DNA of 36,599 nt, from positions 1 to 36,599 of the forward strand of contig JAOZUO010000059.1 of NCBI GenBank assembly GCA_029938605.1, given 5' to 3'. The notes beneath the pieces were generated by a model that had not been told where the DNA came from, did no database searches, and saw only the letters and a list, made by a program, of their open reading frames with translations. A program made the translations under genes and the position numbers. Source of the stretch: Deltaproteobacteria bacterium (GTDB taxonomy: Bacteria > Myxococcota_A > Polyangia > HGW-17 > JAJRWW01). This document shows, one piece after another, positions 23,082-30,233 of this stretch; the first letter of the stretch is position 1, and each line of letters opens with the position of its first letter.

Positions 23082-23154
23082 ATACTACCCGCCGGGACCG
23101 GGGTTTACCAGACACTAGGGTTCTCGGATGCTCAGATTTCTGAGGGGGTAGTAT
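23082..23154. promoter_or_regulatory. Divergent intergenic region with inverted TAGTAT motifs
   Basis: ATACTACCC (23082-23090) and GGGTAGTAT (23146-23154) are a perfect 9-bp inverted repeat in the gap between two divergent genes. Each copy reads TAGTAT in the direction of its gene, like paired -10 boxes. A CTCAG-ATTT-CTGAG hairpin (23131-23144) sits between. No good -35 was found, so this is a weak call. Confidence 0.3.
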
Positions 23155-23268
23155 GTAGGTGCCTGATTCTATAAGGGACGGATCTGGCACGGGGTTTGCT
23201 GCATCTGGTACCCGTACAGTCAGTTTTTTTGCCAGAAGAGCCAGTGTCAGACGAACCAGAGGTACCCT

Positions 23269-23850
23269 ATGGCCCCCAAGCGCGTGATCCGAAAGTCCGA
23301 CCAGCCCCAGGAGCCGGGGTATCCCTCCCTGCGGGCGCACCGAACTACCCGGCGACGGTTCCTGGAGTTGGCCGGGGTCACCGTAGCGGCGGGCGGGTTG
23401 GCCACTGCCTGCGGTCGCGCCATGGGCATCGAAGGCGAGCCCGACGCCAGCACCCCCGACGCCCCGGGCGGCGATCCCGGGCCGCAGTTCTATACCGTCC
23501 GTATCCCCGTCACCGACGAGCTCTCCGCGTATCTGCTCGACAACGGCTATGCGCAGTTCTATGTGGAGGTGGTCACCTACGTGGTCGACACGGAGAGTGC
23601 GCTCCGCGAGGACATGAGCTCCGCCGAGGAGGCCTGTCGCAAGTGTGTGTCGGAGTATACCTTCGACAGCCTGAACACCGCGGCGGGTGTCTTGGCTTGC
23701 GAAGACGACCTGCTCACTGCACTGGACGAGCTCGTCATGGAGCTCGAGGGCCACACCAACCCGACCGTCGAGTACGCTACCCTGACCATCTCCTACCTCG
23801 AGCCCTACGCCGAGCTGGGCGGACTCGCCGGAGAGCCCAGCTACCCGTAG
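23269..23850 (+). CDS. Tat-exported lipoprotein of unknown function
   Basis: The N-terminus carries a twin-arginine signal, TTRRRFLELAGVTVAAGGL, ending in a lipobox-like ATAC with Cys48. An acidic linker rich in Asp/Pro follows. The remaining ~125 residues (FYTVRIPVTDELSAYLLDNG, AQFYVEVVTYVVDTESALRE, EEACRKCVSEYTFDSLNTAA, VLACEDDLLTALDELVMELE) show no catalytic motif I recognise. Three Cys remain in the mature part. Ribosome site AGAGG precedes the ATG. Tat export suggests folding or cofactor binding before secretion, but no cofactor motif is visible. Confidence 0.7.
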   Translation: MAPKRVIRKSDQPQEPGYPSLRAHRTTRRRFLELAGVTVAAGGLATACGRAMGIEGEPDASTPDAPGGDPGPQFYTVRIPVTDELSAYLLDNGYAQFYVEVVTYVVDTESALREDMSSAEEACRKCVSEYTFDSLNTAAGVLACEDDLLTALDELVMELEGHTNPTVEYATLTISYLEPYAELGGLAGEPSYP

Positions 23851-23868
23851 GCCCCGGTCAATAATTCA

Positions 23869-24705
23869 TTAATCGCCGAGGCGGGCTTCGATTTCGTAGC
23901 CGCCGTGCTTGCGGATGTTCAACACCCGTCCGCCGTCCAGCAGCAGATACTGCCCCTTGATTCCCAGGAGGGTGCCGGCGATGTCGGGGGTCTTGTCGAA
24001 GGACTGGCTCTTGACCTTGGTGGGGAACTCAAGCACGGGATACCGGAGCTCGGTGACCGTGTCGTCCGCGCCCACGAAGCCCCGCAGATCTTCGGGGAGA
24101 AGCGATGCCAGGCGGTGCTTCTCAGACTCCAGATCGATGGACTCGGCGAGCACATTCTTGAGCATCTTCTGCCAGTGGGTGCGGTCCGAGACGTGCTGCT
24201 TCAGGACCACCTCCATGCGCCCGGACTCGTAGCGGTTGGGCGTCTCGGCCAGGACGATGCACCGCCAGGCGCCCTGATCGATCCAGCGCGTGGGGAGCTG
24301 GTCGCCCCGGGTGACGCCCACCTTGAGGCCGCTCGAAACCGCCAGGTACACCAGGTGCGGCCGATTGTGGTGGCGCTGCTCCCAGGCCCGATCCCGACCG
24401 CCGCCGGTGTGGGCTTCGCAAAGCTCGGGGCGGATGATGCACGGGGAGGCCTCGGGAGCGTCCCGAAAGCAGGGGTAGCAGAAGCCCTGGGCAAAGGACT
24501 TCCGGGTGACCTTGCCGCAGGCGATGCATCGGATGGTGCCCGTGTGGTGGAGCGCGATGGTCTCGCCCACCAGCGGGTTGAGCCCCAACAGCTCGTCACC
24601 CAACACGAGCTCGTAGGCCACCGGATCGTCCGGTCCCTCCAGTCGAGTCCGCATCTTTCGCAGGTCGCCCAGGTGGGTCACCGCCGAGGTCACCGCCGAG
24701 GTCAT
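23869..24705 (-). CDS. DUF2797 protein
   Basis: The 278-residue protein matches the DUF2797 family: a zinc-ribbon-like pair Cys60-x2-Cys63 and Cys76-x2-Cys79 (RCIACGKVTRKSFAQGFCYP), then HLVYLAVSSGLKVGVTRGDQ and RWIDQGAWRCIVLAETPNR. The latter stretch is reminiscent of GIY-YIG-like folds, an inference only. The ATG at 24705 overlaps the stop of the alpha/beta-hydrolase gene by 4 bp (ATGA), so the two are translationally coupled. The doubled MTSAVTSAV start shows a short codon duplication. Function of the family is not established. Confidence 0.82.
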   Translation of the reverse strand: MTSAVTSAVTHLGDLRKMRTRLEGPDDPVAYELVLGDELLGLNPLVGETIALHHTGTIRCIACGKVTRKSFAQGFCYPCFRDAPEASPCIIRPELCEAHTGGGRDRAWEQRHHNRPHLVYLAVSSGLKVGVTRGDQLPTRWIDQGAWRCIVLAETPNRYESGRMEVVLKQHVSDRTHWQKMLKNVLAESIDLESEKHRLASLLPEDLRGFVGADDTVTELRYPVLEFPTKVKSQSFDKTPDIAGTLLGIKGQYLLLDGGRVLNIRKHGGYEIEARLGD

Positions 24706-25502
24706 GGCTGCTCGCCCTTTGCGGTGTGGAGGGCGCGGACCCGGGTCAGCAGCGCGCCGATGTGCTCGTAGTACGCCGCGCCGGCTTGCATCTGGATGTC
24801 GTTGTGTCCGGCGTTGGGGATGCGAACGAAGGTGTTGTCAGGCCCCTGCGCCGCTTCGTGGAGCAGCTCGGCGTCTTCGATGGGGATGATCTGGTCGTTC
24901 TCGGCGTGCAGAATCAACAGGGGCAGAGACACGGTGCCCATCTTCTCCAGGTTGCACGGTCCCCACTGCTCGGTGACGCCGATGGACTGCGCGGGGACGC
25001 CGCAGATCTCGAGCAGGGGTACGATGCGGGCGAAGCCGCTCTCGATGATGACGCCGTCCAGGTCGCTCGCCCGCCGGGCCGCCAGCTCGATGGCCGGTGC
25101 CGAGCCCAGGGAGCGTCCCATGACGATCAGGGGACCCCTTCGCTGCTGTTTGTCCCTCAGGGCGATCACCTCGTCCAGGGTCTTGTGGGCGTCTGGCCCG
25201 AAGGTCTCCATCGAGGGCGCCCCGGTGGAGGGACCGTAGCCTCGGTACTCCGCGGCCCATAGAGTTGCGGGGAGGTGGCGATAGGCCTCCGCGGCGGGAT
25301 CGTAGTCCCGGGCGGTCTCTCCGTTTCCGTGGAAAAAGAGGATGTCCGGCGCGGTCACCACCGCCGGGAATACCCGCAGGCGCAACCGGATGGTCTCCTC
25401 CACCTCAAAGAGGTGGTCCCAGGCGTCGGACGCGCTGGGACCGTAGGGCATGTCCGGCCGGGGAAAGAACACAGCGGACGCGATGGCAGCCTCTCGATCC
25501 AT
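24702..25502 (-). CDS. Alpha/beta-hydrolase (Bem46/ABHD13-like serine hydrolase)
   Basis: The 266-residue protein has the alpha/beta-hydrolase signature: oxyanion strand ILFFHGNGETARDY, nucleophile elbow MGRSLGSAPA (Ser), acid in LLILHAENDQIIP (Asp), and base in NAGHNDIQ (His). WAAEYRGYGPSTG after the first motif is the pattern of the Bem46/ABHD13/ABHD17 group. No signal peptide, so it is cytoplasmic. AGGAGG lies just before the ATG at 25502. First gene of a two-gene unit with DUF2797. Substrate unknown; an ester or thioester is expected. Confidence 0.85.
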   Translation of the reverse strand: MDREAAIASAVFFPRPDMPYGPSASDAWDHLFEVEETIRLRLRVFPAVVTAPDILFFHGNGETARDYDPAAEAYRHLPATLWAAEYRGYGPSTGAPSMETFGPDAHKTLDEVIALRDKQQRRGPLIVMGRSLGSAPAIELAARRASDLDGVIIESGFARIVPLLEICGVPAQSIGVTEQWGPCNLEKMGTVSLPLLILHAENDQIIPIEDAELLHEAAQGPDNTFVRIPNAGHNDIQMQAGAAYYEHIGALLTRVRALHTAKGEQP

Positions 25503-25521
25503 ACGAACCTCCTGGAGAGAG

Positions 25522-25530
25522 AATATAGCA
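25522..25530 (-). promoter_or_regulatory. Extended -10 promoter of the hydrolase-DUF2797 unit
   Basis: On the minus strand TGC-TATATT is an extended -10 element about 20 bp upstream of the ATG at 25502, with no good -35. The implied leader is ~13 nt and just contains the AGGAGG ribosome site. Confidence 0.4.
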
Positions 25531-25630
25531 GTGGACGGGGGATCTGGGCTCGTGGAAAAAACTCACCCGGGCCCAGGGGTGGTGTTACTCTGGCGCCGCG
25601 TGGCTTTCACGTACCTGGAGGGAGAAACCA

Positions 25631-26344
25631 ATGCGGAGATCACGATTCACATCCTTGAGTCTTTCAGTCGCGGGCGCTGCGATGGCCCTACTGTTTTTGA
25701 CCAGCGACCTGGCGGTGGCCCAGCCCTCGGACGACCCCACCGCCACCGCGCCTCCGTCGTCCACGCCCGCGGCTACTACCCCGTCCGGCGGGTCCACGGC
25801 GCCAACCGCCACCGCCCCGACAGCCGGAGGCCCCAAGGCAAATGGCCTGGTCCTCCAGGTCAAGTTCGGCACCAACCTCTTCACCGCTTTGAACGGTTCC
25901 GTTGCCTCGCTTGGCGCTATCTCCGGGGGGCTCCTGGTGGGCTACAAGATGGGGCGCATGACCTTGGGGCTCGGTCTGGAGCTCGCCCATGTGGGAGGCA
26001 AGGAGGGCACATCCGACGCCAAGATGTCGGACTCGCTCATGCTCTTCGAGCCCACGCTGGAGTACTACCTGGCCGTCTCCAACCCGCTCGTGCTCTACCT
26101 CTCGGTGGGGATCCATGCAGGCTTTTACAAACACCACTTCGATCCGGGCGAAGACAGCACTGACATCGCCTTGGGCTTCCACGGTGGCCTGGGCATGCGC
26201 TACTTCATGCACCCGCGCTTCGCCATCGGCGTCGAGGGCGGCCTGCGTGGCGTCTGGCTCATTGTCGACAACGATCCGGACGACAACGACGTCATGAACG
26301 CCCTGGCCATCTACGCCGCGGTCCTGCTCACGGCCGTCTGGTAG
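25631..26344 (+). CDS. Outer-membrane beta-barrel-like protein
   Basis: Signal peptide MRRSRFTSLSLSVAGAAMAL...DLAVA with predicted cleavage before Gln31; GGAGGGAG precedes the ATG. A Pro/Thr/Ala-rich linker covers ~31-68. Residues ~70-237 alternate polar and hydrophobic residues in strands with Gly turns (LVLQVKFGTNLFTALNG, GGLLVGYKMGRMTLGLGLEL, PLVLYLSVGIHAGFYKHHF, LGFHGGLGMRYFMHPRFAIG). The protein ends in LLTAVW, close to the C-terminal aromatic signature for BAM insertion. No known porin or enzyme motif. The stop lies within an 11-bp direct repeat that flanks a palindromic insertion. Confidence 0.75.
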   Translation: MRRSRFTSLSLSVAGAAMALLFLTSDLAVAQPSDDPTATAPPSSTPAATTPSGGSTAPTATAPTAGGPKANGLVLQVKFGTNLFTALNGSVASLGAISGGLLVGYKMGRMTLGLGLELAHVGGKEGTSDAKMSDSLMLFEPTLEYYLAVSNPLVLYLSVGIHAGFYKHHFDPGEDSTDIALGFHGGLGMRYFMHPRFAIGVEGGLRGVWLIVDNDPDDNDVMNALAIYAAVLLTAVW

Positions 26345-26520
26345 CAGGGCGATCGAGTTCTCGGGTTGGACACTCTTCTCCGTCATCCCCGCGAAAGCGG
26401 GGATCCAGGGAAAAGGCGTTCTGCAGCCAGAAGATGGATCCCCGCCTTCGCGGGGATGACGGAAAAACCGGCTCTTGCGGCCTTTGAATGCAGAACTCGA
26501 TCGCCCGTGCGTCTGGTAGC
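26335..26520. mobile_element. MITE/REPIN-like palindromic insertion with 11-bp target duplication
   Basis: An 11-bp direct repeat CGTCTGGTAGC lies at 26335-26345 and 26510-26520; flanking bases differ outside it. Between them (164 bp, 26346-26509) are nested inverted repeats. An outer 15-bp perfect pair is at 26347-26361 (GGGCGATCGAGTTCT) and 26492-26506. An inner 28-bp pair is at 26380-26407 and 26435-26462 with one mismatch. Each inner arm carries its own hairpin, e.g. CCCCGC-GAAA-GCGGGG. A smaller TTCTG-CAGC-CAGAA palindrome is in the loop. The element codes for no protein. The inner arm resembles the widespread GTCATCCCCGCGAAAGCGGGGATCC repeat type. It may also act as a bidirectional terminator. 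Mobilisation in trans is inferred. Confidence 0.75.
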
Positions 26521-26548
26521 CTGAGTTGGCGCGCGATCCTGTTGCACC

Positions 26549-26557
26549 TGCTATACT
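26549..26557 (+). promoter_or_regulatory. Extended -10 promoter of the Cys-rich lipoprotein gene
   Basis: TGC-TATACT (hexamer 26552-26557). TTGGCG (26526-26531) is a possible -35 but the spacer is 20 bp, so the extended -10 probably matters more. A start 7 bp downstream would be ~4 nt before the ATG at 26568, leaving almost no leader. Confidence 0.45.
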
Positions 26558-26567
26558 GGACGGTGCG

Positions 26568-27392
26568 ATGGGTAGATCCTTGCACATTCAGACCCCATAC
26601 TCGGCATTGGTGCTGGGTTTAGCGGGTTTGGCGGGTTTGCTGGGCGGGTGTACGGTGAGCTTCACCCATGGCGATCCCGGGCCTGATGTTGGGGTGGATG
26701 GGCGGCCGGACGTGGCCGAGATTGTGGACGTCGAGTCGTTAGCCGACGGCGACTCCGGCGACGCCGGAACCGTGGATGCGGCGGTGGATGTGGCAGTGAT
26801 CCCAGACGCTGAGGCGGACGCGGGGTGTCCCTCCGGCACCAAGCTATGTAACGCTTCCTGCGTGGGGGTCACCAACCCGGCTACGGGGTGCGCCTCGGCG
26901 AGCTGTGATCCTTGCGAATTCGCCCATGCGGACGCTCTGTGTATCGGCGGGGCTTGCGCCCTGGGTACCTGCGAGAATCTCTGGGGTAACTGCGACATGG
27001 ATCCGACCACGGGATGCGAGACCGATCTGACCAGCAGTGTGAACCACTGCGGGAGCTGTGGCGATCCCTGCACCCTGCCGCACGCGACCATGACGTGCCA
27101 GGGGACCTCCTGCCAGTTCTCGAGCTGCGACACCGACTATCGCAATTGCGATGGGAACCTGCTGGGCACAGGTTGTGAGACCAACATTGGGTATGACGAT
27201 CAGAACTGCGGCTCCTGTGGAAACGTCTGTCACCAGGATTTCAACTGCAACAACACCGCCTGCCGTTGCAGCTCGAATGCCGACTGTGACACCGGCGGCG
27301 GTGGCACCTGCGACTCGTATTACAAGCTGTGCGAGTGTCCCACGGTCTACTGCTACGGTCCCTGCGACACAGACGGATCGGGATGTCTGTGA
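26568..27392 (+). CDS. Cys-rich lipoprotein with 'CGSCG' repeats
   Basis: The ATG at 26568 gives MGRSLHIQTPYSALVLGLAG then LAGLLGGC (lipobox Cys28). The frame opens 14 codons earlier, before the -10 box, so the later start is preferred. An acidic linker (residues ~35-100) is followed by Cys-rich units of ~35-45 residues: CENLWGNCDMDPTTGCETDL...NHCGSCGDPC and CDTDYRNCDGNLLGTGCETN...NCGSCGNVC, then CRCSSNADCDTGGGGTC. These are disulfide-rich surface modules common in myxobacteria-like genomes, with no assigned activity. The stop is 14 bp before a 12-bp minisatellite. Confidence 0.82.
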   Translation: MGRSLHIQTPYSALVLGLAGLAGLLGGCTVSFTHGDPGPDVGVDGRPDVAEIVDVESLADGDSGDAGTVDAAVDVAVIPDAEADAGCPSGTKLCNASCVGVTNPATGCASASCDPCEFAHADALCIGGACALGTCENLWGNCDMDPTTGCETDLTSSVNHCGSCGDPCTLPHATMTCQGTSCQFSSCDTDYRNCDGNLLGTGCETNIGYDDQNCGSCGNVCHQDFNCNNTACRCSSNADCDTGGGGTCDSYYKLCECPTVYCYGPCDTDGSGCL

Positions 27393-27406
27393 CGCGACGG
27401 CTGTGA

Positions 27407-27490
27407 GCTGGTGTGGAGGCTGGGGTGGAGGCTGGTGTGAAGGCTGGAGCGGAGGCTGGTGTGGAGGCTGGGGTGGAGGTTGGTGTGGTT
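27407..27490. repeat. 12-bp minisatellite, seven copies
   Basis: Seven tandem 12-bp units of consensus GCTGG[TG]GTGGAG, the last more diverged. TGTGGAG and GGGTGGAG variants partly alternate, suggesting 24-bp higher-order duplication. It occupies the gap between two convergent genes and abuts the stop codon of the minus-strand lipoprotein gene. One plus frame would read as Trp/Gly/Cys-rich, but it follows a stop codon and is probably not translated. Confidence 0.85.
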
Positions 27491-29418
27491 TAGGGATCCC
27501 AGCGCAGGCAGGTGCCGGGAGCGTCGTCGGTCAGGTATCCGTAGTGTCGCGCCATCCAGTACGCCAGCAGATAGTCCGTACCGGGGTAGACCATCTGGGG
27601 CGCGGGGTTGAGAGTGGTGAGCACAAAGGGGTTGTGCTGCCAGAGGAAGTCAGTGGGCACCCGGGTCCCCACGTCGATGGGGACGGTGGTCTGGCCCGGG
27701 CACTCGGGATCGGCGGGATAGGAGCCGGTGTTGTCCACCAGCGCGTGCGCCTTGGGAGGCGGTACGAACTGGCCGAGCTGATCGCCGATGGCCTGGATCT
27801 CACCGGAAGTCAGGAGCCCCGAGGGGCCCTGGGAGGACGCGACGTAGGCGAAGTAGGGGTTCTTGTGGGTCGCCACGATGGGCCACATTTTGGTCGCCAG
27901 CACCTGCTGCTGCAGGGTCGAACGCAGGGTGGGATCGGTAACGAGACGGATCAGACCATAGATGGGATGGTAGGCGATGGTGATGCCGAAGGTCTGCTTC
28001 CAGCACTCGGTGTCGTTGTGGTAGGCGTACTGTTCCATCACGGCCACCCAGTCGTTGATGTTGGCCTGGTAGTGCGCATCGATGAGCGCCCGCTCGCCGG
28101 CGCGACCTGGTACGCCTTCTGTTACCTGCAAGGCCGCGCGCAAGAAATGCGCGAGCATCATGGCGCTGCCGGGGCGGGGAACCGCCGGGATCAGAGACCC
28201 GAGGAGCGGGACCTGGCTCAGCATGGCGGAGAAGTCCGGGAAGAACTCCCGCGCCCCGAGGAGCTCTGAGGAGTTGTAGTCCGACGGATCCGCCTCGGTG
28301 CCGACCTGGACATACACCGCACCGTTGACCATCTCCTCGGGGACGAGCACCACGTGCTCCAGGTCGAAGGTCAGCGTCTGCTCCTGCCAGCTTCCCATGA
28401 AGTTGAACCGTACGGTCACCGGTACGCCGGTTCGCTGCTCAATGAGCTCTAAGGCGAGGGTGACCACCGCGTCGCGGATGAGCTCCCGGTGCGCCTCGGA
28501 GGTCAGCGCGTCGTAGGCCAACGAGAGGCCCAACAGGGCGCCGGAGTACATGTCTCGGCTCGTCCAGGCGTGATAGAAGGCCGATTGGCCCCCGAAGGTG
28601 GTCTGGAAGTGAGAGGGATCGCCGGCGTCGTACATTGCGTCGTACAGTGGGTCACCCCCCAGGGGGGCCCAGACCCGCGCCATGTATCCGGGCTGGCCGG
28701 TGATCTCGAACAGCTCGTGTATCCTCTCTACGAGCCGCTCAACGCTGGCCTCCGCGTCCGGGGAGCGGGTCGTCATGAGCCGGAGGGACTCGGCGGCCAG
28801 GTAGGTCCCGGTCCACTCCGCGGCGTCCACGGTGCCGAGGTAGGCCGTGGGCGTGGTGTGGGTGGTGTCCGAGTACAAGGTCGTACAGATGTAGCCGTTG
28901 GCGAGGTTGTTCTGCCGGGTCCAGGCCCCGTGGAGCCGCGCCAGATCGTGGGTGCCGCTTCCCGGCGCGACAAAGCCCTGGGAGGCCTCGGAGTAGAGTC
29001 GGCACGTCTGGTCCTGGCCACTGGACGAGCGCGTATCTCCCAGCTCGCACTCATCGATGCACGCCTCCTCGCAGTGATCCACGAGACAGTAGCTATAGGT
29101 GCCGCACGCCTGCTCGGTCCAGGTCGGCTCCCCCCCGCCCGTGTCCTGACAGACTCTCTCGTGCTCCGTATCCACGCACTGGTGTTCACCGACGGTGCAG
29201 GGGCCGGTGGTGCTGGCATCGGAGTCGCCCCCGTCTGAGTTGCCCCCATCTGGGGATAGGGCGTCGCCGCTTGCGCCATCGGTCGAGGTTCCGGAGTCAT
29301 TCGTTGGATCGTCGCCCGCGTTGTCGGGGCAGCCGCCCGCCAGGCCCACCAGAGCAACCAGTCCAACCAGCAACAGGGGCGTCCAAACCACCGAACCGAG
29401 AGGCGAAGAAGGTCGCAT
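27490..29418 (-). CDS. Large lipoprotein, 642 residues, unknown function
   Basis: Signal peptide MRPSSPLGSVVWTPLLLVGL...LAGGC with lipobox Cys30, then an Asp/Ser/Gly-rich linker to ~70. Residues ~70-125 hold a Cys-rich module (CTVGEHQCVDTEHERVCQD, CGTYSYCLVDHCEEACIDEC). The remaining ~500 residues are mostly helical with paired-helix segments and many aromatic residues (HLARLHGAWTRQNNLANGYI-like, YLAAESLRLMTTRSPDAEAS, SGALLGLSLAYDALTSEAHR, GTDYLLAYWMARHYGYL), possibly an alpha/alpha-toroid; no catalytic motif is recognised. It lies 20 bp after the TetR gene in the same direction, so it is probably co-transcribed and controlled by that regulator. AGAGGA is a plausible ribosome site. Confidence 0.75.
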   Translation of the reverse strand: MRPSSPLGSVVWTPLLLVGLVALVGLAGGCPDNAGDDPTNDSGTSTDGASGDALSPDGGNSDGGDSDASTTGPCTVGEHQCVDTEHERVCQDTGGGEPTWTEQACGTYSYCLVDHCEEACIDECELGDTRSSSGQDQTCRLYSEASQGFVAPGSGTHDLARLHGAWTRQNNLANGYICTTLYSDTTHTTPTAYLGTVDAAEWTGTYLAAESLRLMTTRSPDAEASVERLVERIHELFEITGQPGYMARVWAPLGGDPLYDAMYDAGDPSHFQTTFGGQSAFYHAWTSRDMYSGALLGLSLAYDALTSEAHRELIRDAVVTLALELIEQRTGVPVTVRFNFMGSWQEQTLTFDLEHVVLVPEEMVNGAVYVQVGTEADPSDYNSSELLGAREFFPDFSAMLSQVPLLGSLIPAVPRPGSAMMLAHFLRAALQVTEGVPGRAGERALIDAHYQANINDWVAVMEQYAYHNDTECWKQTFGITIAYHPIYGLIRLVTDPTLRSTLQQQVLATKMWPIVATHKNPYFAYVASSQGPSGLLTSGEIQAIGDQLGQFVPPPKAHALVDNTGSYPADPECPGQTTVPIDVGTRVPTDFLWQHNPFVLTTLNPAPQMVYPGTDYLLAYWMARHYGYLTDDAPGTCLRWDP

Positions 29419-29438
29419 GGTGAAATCCTCTCTGGGAA

Positions 29439-30062
29439 TTACGAGGAGGGCGTCGTCTCGAGCCCCCGAAAAAGAAGGGCCAGTGCGCGGGCCAGGTGCT
29501 GCTCCGGCTCAGAGAACCCGGACTGCCCGGAGAGCCAGCCGATGAGGTAGAAGTAGTGGAGGCCGAAGGCGTTGACACCCAAATCGAAGGGATCCACGTC
29601 CGCGGCGATCTCCCCGGCGGCCTGGGCCGAAGCGATGAGCATACCGAGCCCCTCGAACAGCTCCATGAACCTCTTCTCCCGTTGCGGCGAGTCGGTGTCA
29701 TCGGCCAGGCTCAGCTCCTTGACCACCACGCGTGCCAAGGAGAGGTTCTCCCGATGATGGGCGTAGAAAGCGTCAAAGATGTGCTGGAGCTGTGCCCGGA
29801 CTCCCGTGGTGGGAAGCGAAGGGAGCGAGGCCAGCGCCTCCCCGGCGACCCGTTCCAGATCCTGGGCAGAGATGGCCTCGGCGATGGCGACCTTGTCCTT
29901 GAAATAGGAATACAGCGTACCCACAGCAACATCCGCGTCACCAGCGATGTCCTGCATAGTGGTGGAATTATAAGAGTTTTCAGAAAACCGCGCCCGCGCG
30001 GCCATAAGAATCCTCTCAGCCTTCTGTGCTTTTTTCCGTTCCCGACGACTTGCTTGAACCAT
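29439..30062 (-). CDS. TetR-family transcriptional regulator
   Basis: The ATG at 30062 (MVQASRRERKKAQKAERILM) is chosen; the frame opens 26 codons earlier but those residues overlap the operator candidate. The N-terminal helix-turn-helix is clear: RILMAARARFSENSYNSTTM, QDIAGDADVAVGTLYSYF, KDKVAIAEAI, typical TetR_N. The C-terminal ~140 residues are the helical ligand-binding domain, ending in HYFYLIGWLSGQSGFSEPEQ and RALALLFRGLETTPSS. Length 207 residues is normal. It is followed by the large lipoprotein gene after 20 bp. A palindrome just upstream of the start (30068-30093) suggests autorepression. The ligand is unknown. Confidence 0.9.
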   Translation of the reverse strand: MVQASRRERKKAQKAERILMAARARFSENSYNSTTMQDIAGDADVAVGTLYSYFKDKVAIAEAISAQDLERVAGEALASLPSLPTTGVRAQLQHIFDAFYAHHRENLSLARVVVKELSLADDTDSPQREKRFMELFEGLGMLIASAQAAGEIAADVDPFDLGVNAFGLHYFYLIGWLSGQSGFSEPEQHLARALALLFRGLETTPSS

Positions 30063-30067
30063 AGTTA

Positions 30068-30093
30068 GAACCCGTTCAAAAATGAATCGGTTC
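30068..30093. promoter_or_regulatory. TetR operator candidate
   Basis: GAACCCGTTCA (30068-30078) and TGAATCGGTTC (30083-30093) are inverted with a 4-bp AAAA centre, matching at 9 of 11 positions. Size and position (5 bp upstream of the chosen start codon) fit TetR autoregulation. A TTGAAC hexamer overlaps the right half on the minus strand, but no convincing -10 was found. Confidence 0.55.
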
Positions 30094-30210
30094 AACTTAC
30101 TGAGTTCCAGGGGCCCACGCAAGCTTCCAGTTGAGCCCAATTGATCACAGACGTTCCCCGCAGTCTCAGTGTCATCCCGGATGTCAGACTGATCATTGAA
30201 CGCTGATCAT

Positions 30211-30224
30211 TGGGCCCCGGCCCA
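30211..30224. terminator. Hairpin downstream of the three-repeat exported protein gene
   Basis: TGGGCC-CC-GGCCCA forms a 6-bp perfect stem about 10 bp after the stop codon of the minus-strand gene at 30234. No T-run follows. Two direct CTGATCATTG copies lie adjacent (30188-30197 and 30203-30212). A low-confidence terminator. Confidence 0.3.
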
Positions 30225-30233
30225 CAAGAGCCG

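Noticed and set aside
26380-26462. Simple intrinsic terminator
   Set aside because: The stems are strong but lack T-runs, and nested terminal repeats with an 11-bp direct repeat fit an insertion element better. It may still stop transcription.
27407-27490. Possible CRISPR array
   Set aside because: Units are contiguous 12-bp repeats without spacers, and no cas genes are present.
27151-28269. 372-residue plus frame starting with a Trp/Gly/Cys repeat
   Set aside because: It arises from reading the 12-bp minisatellite and the antisense of the large lipoprotein gene; the preceding real gene ends at 27392 in another frame.
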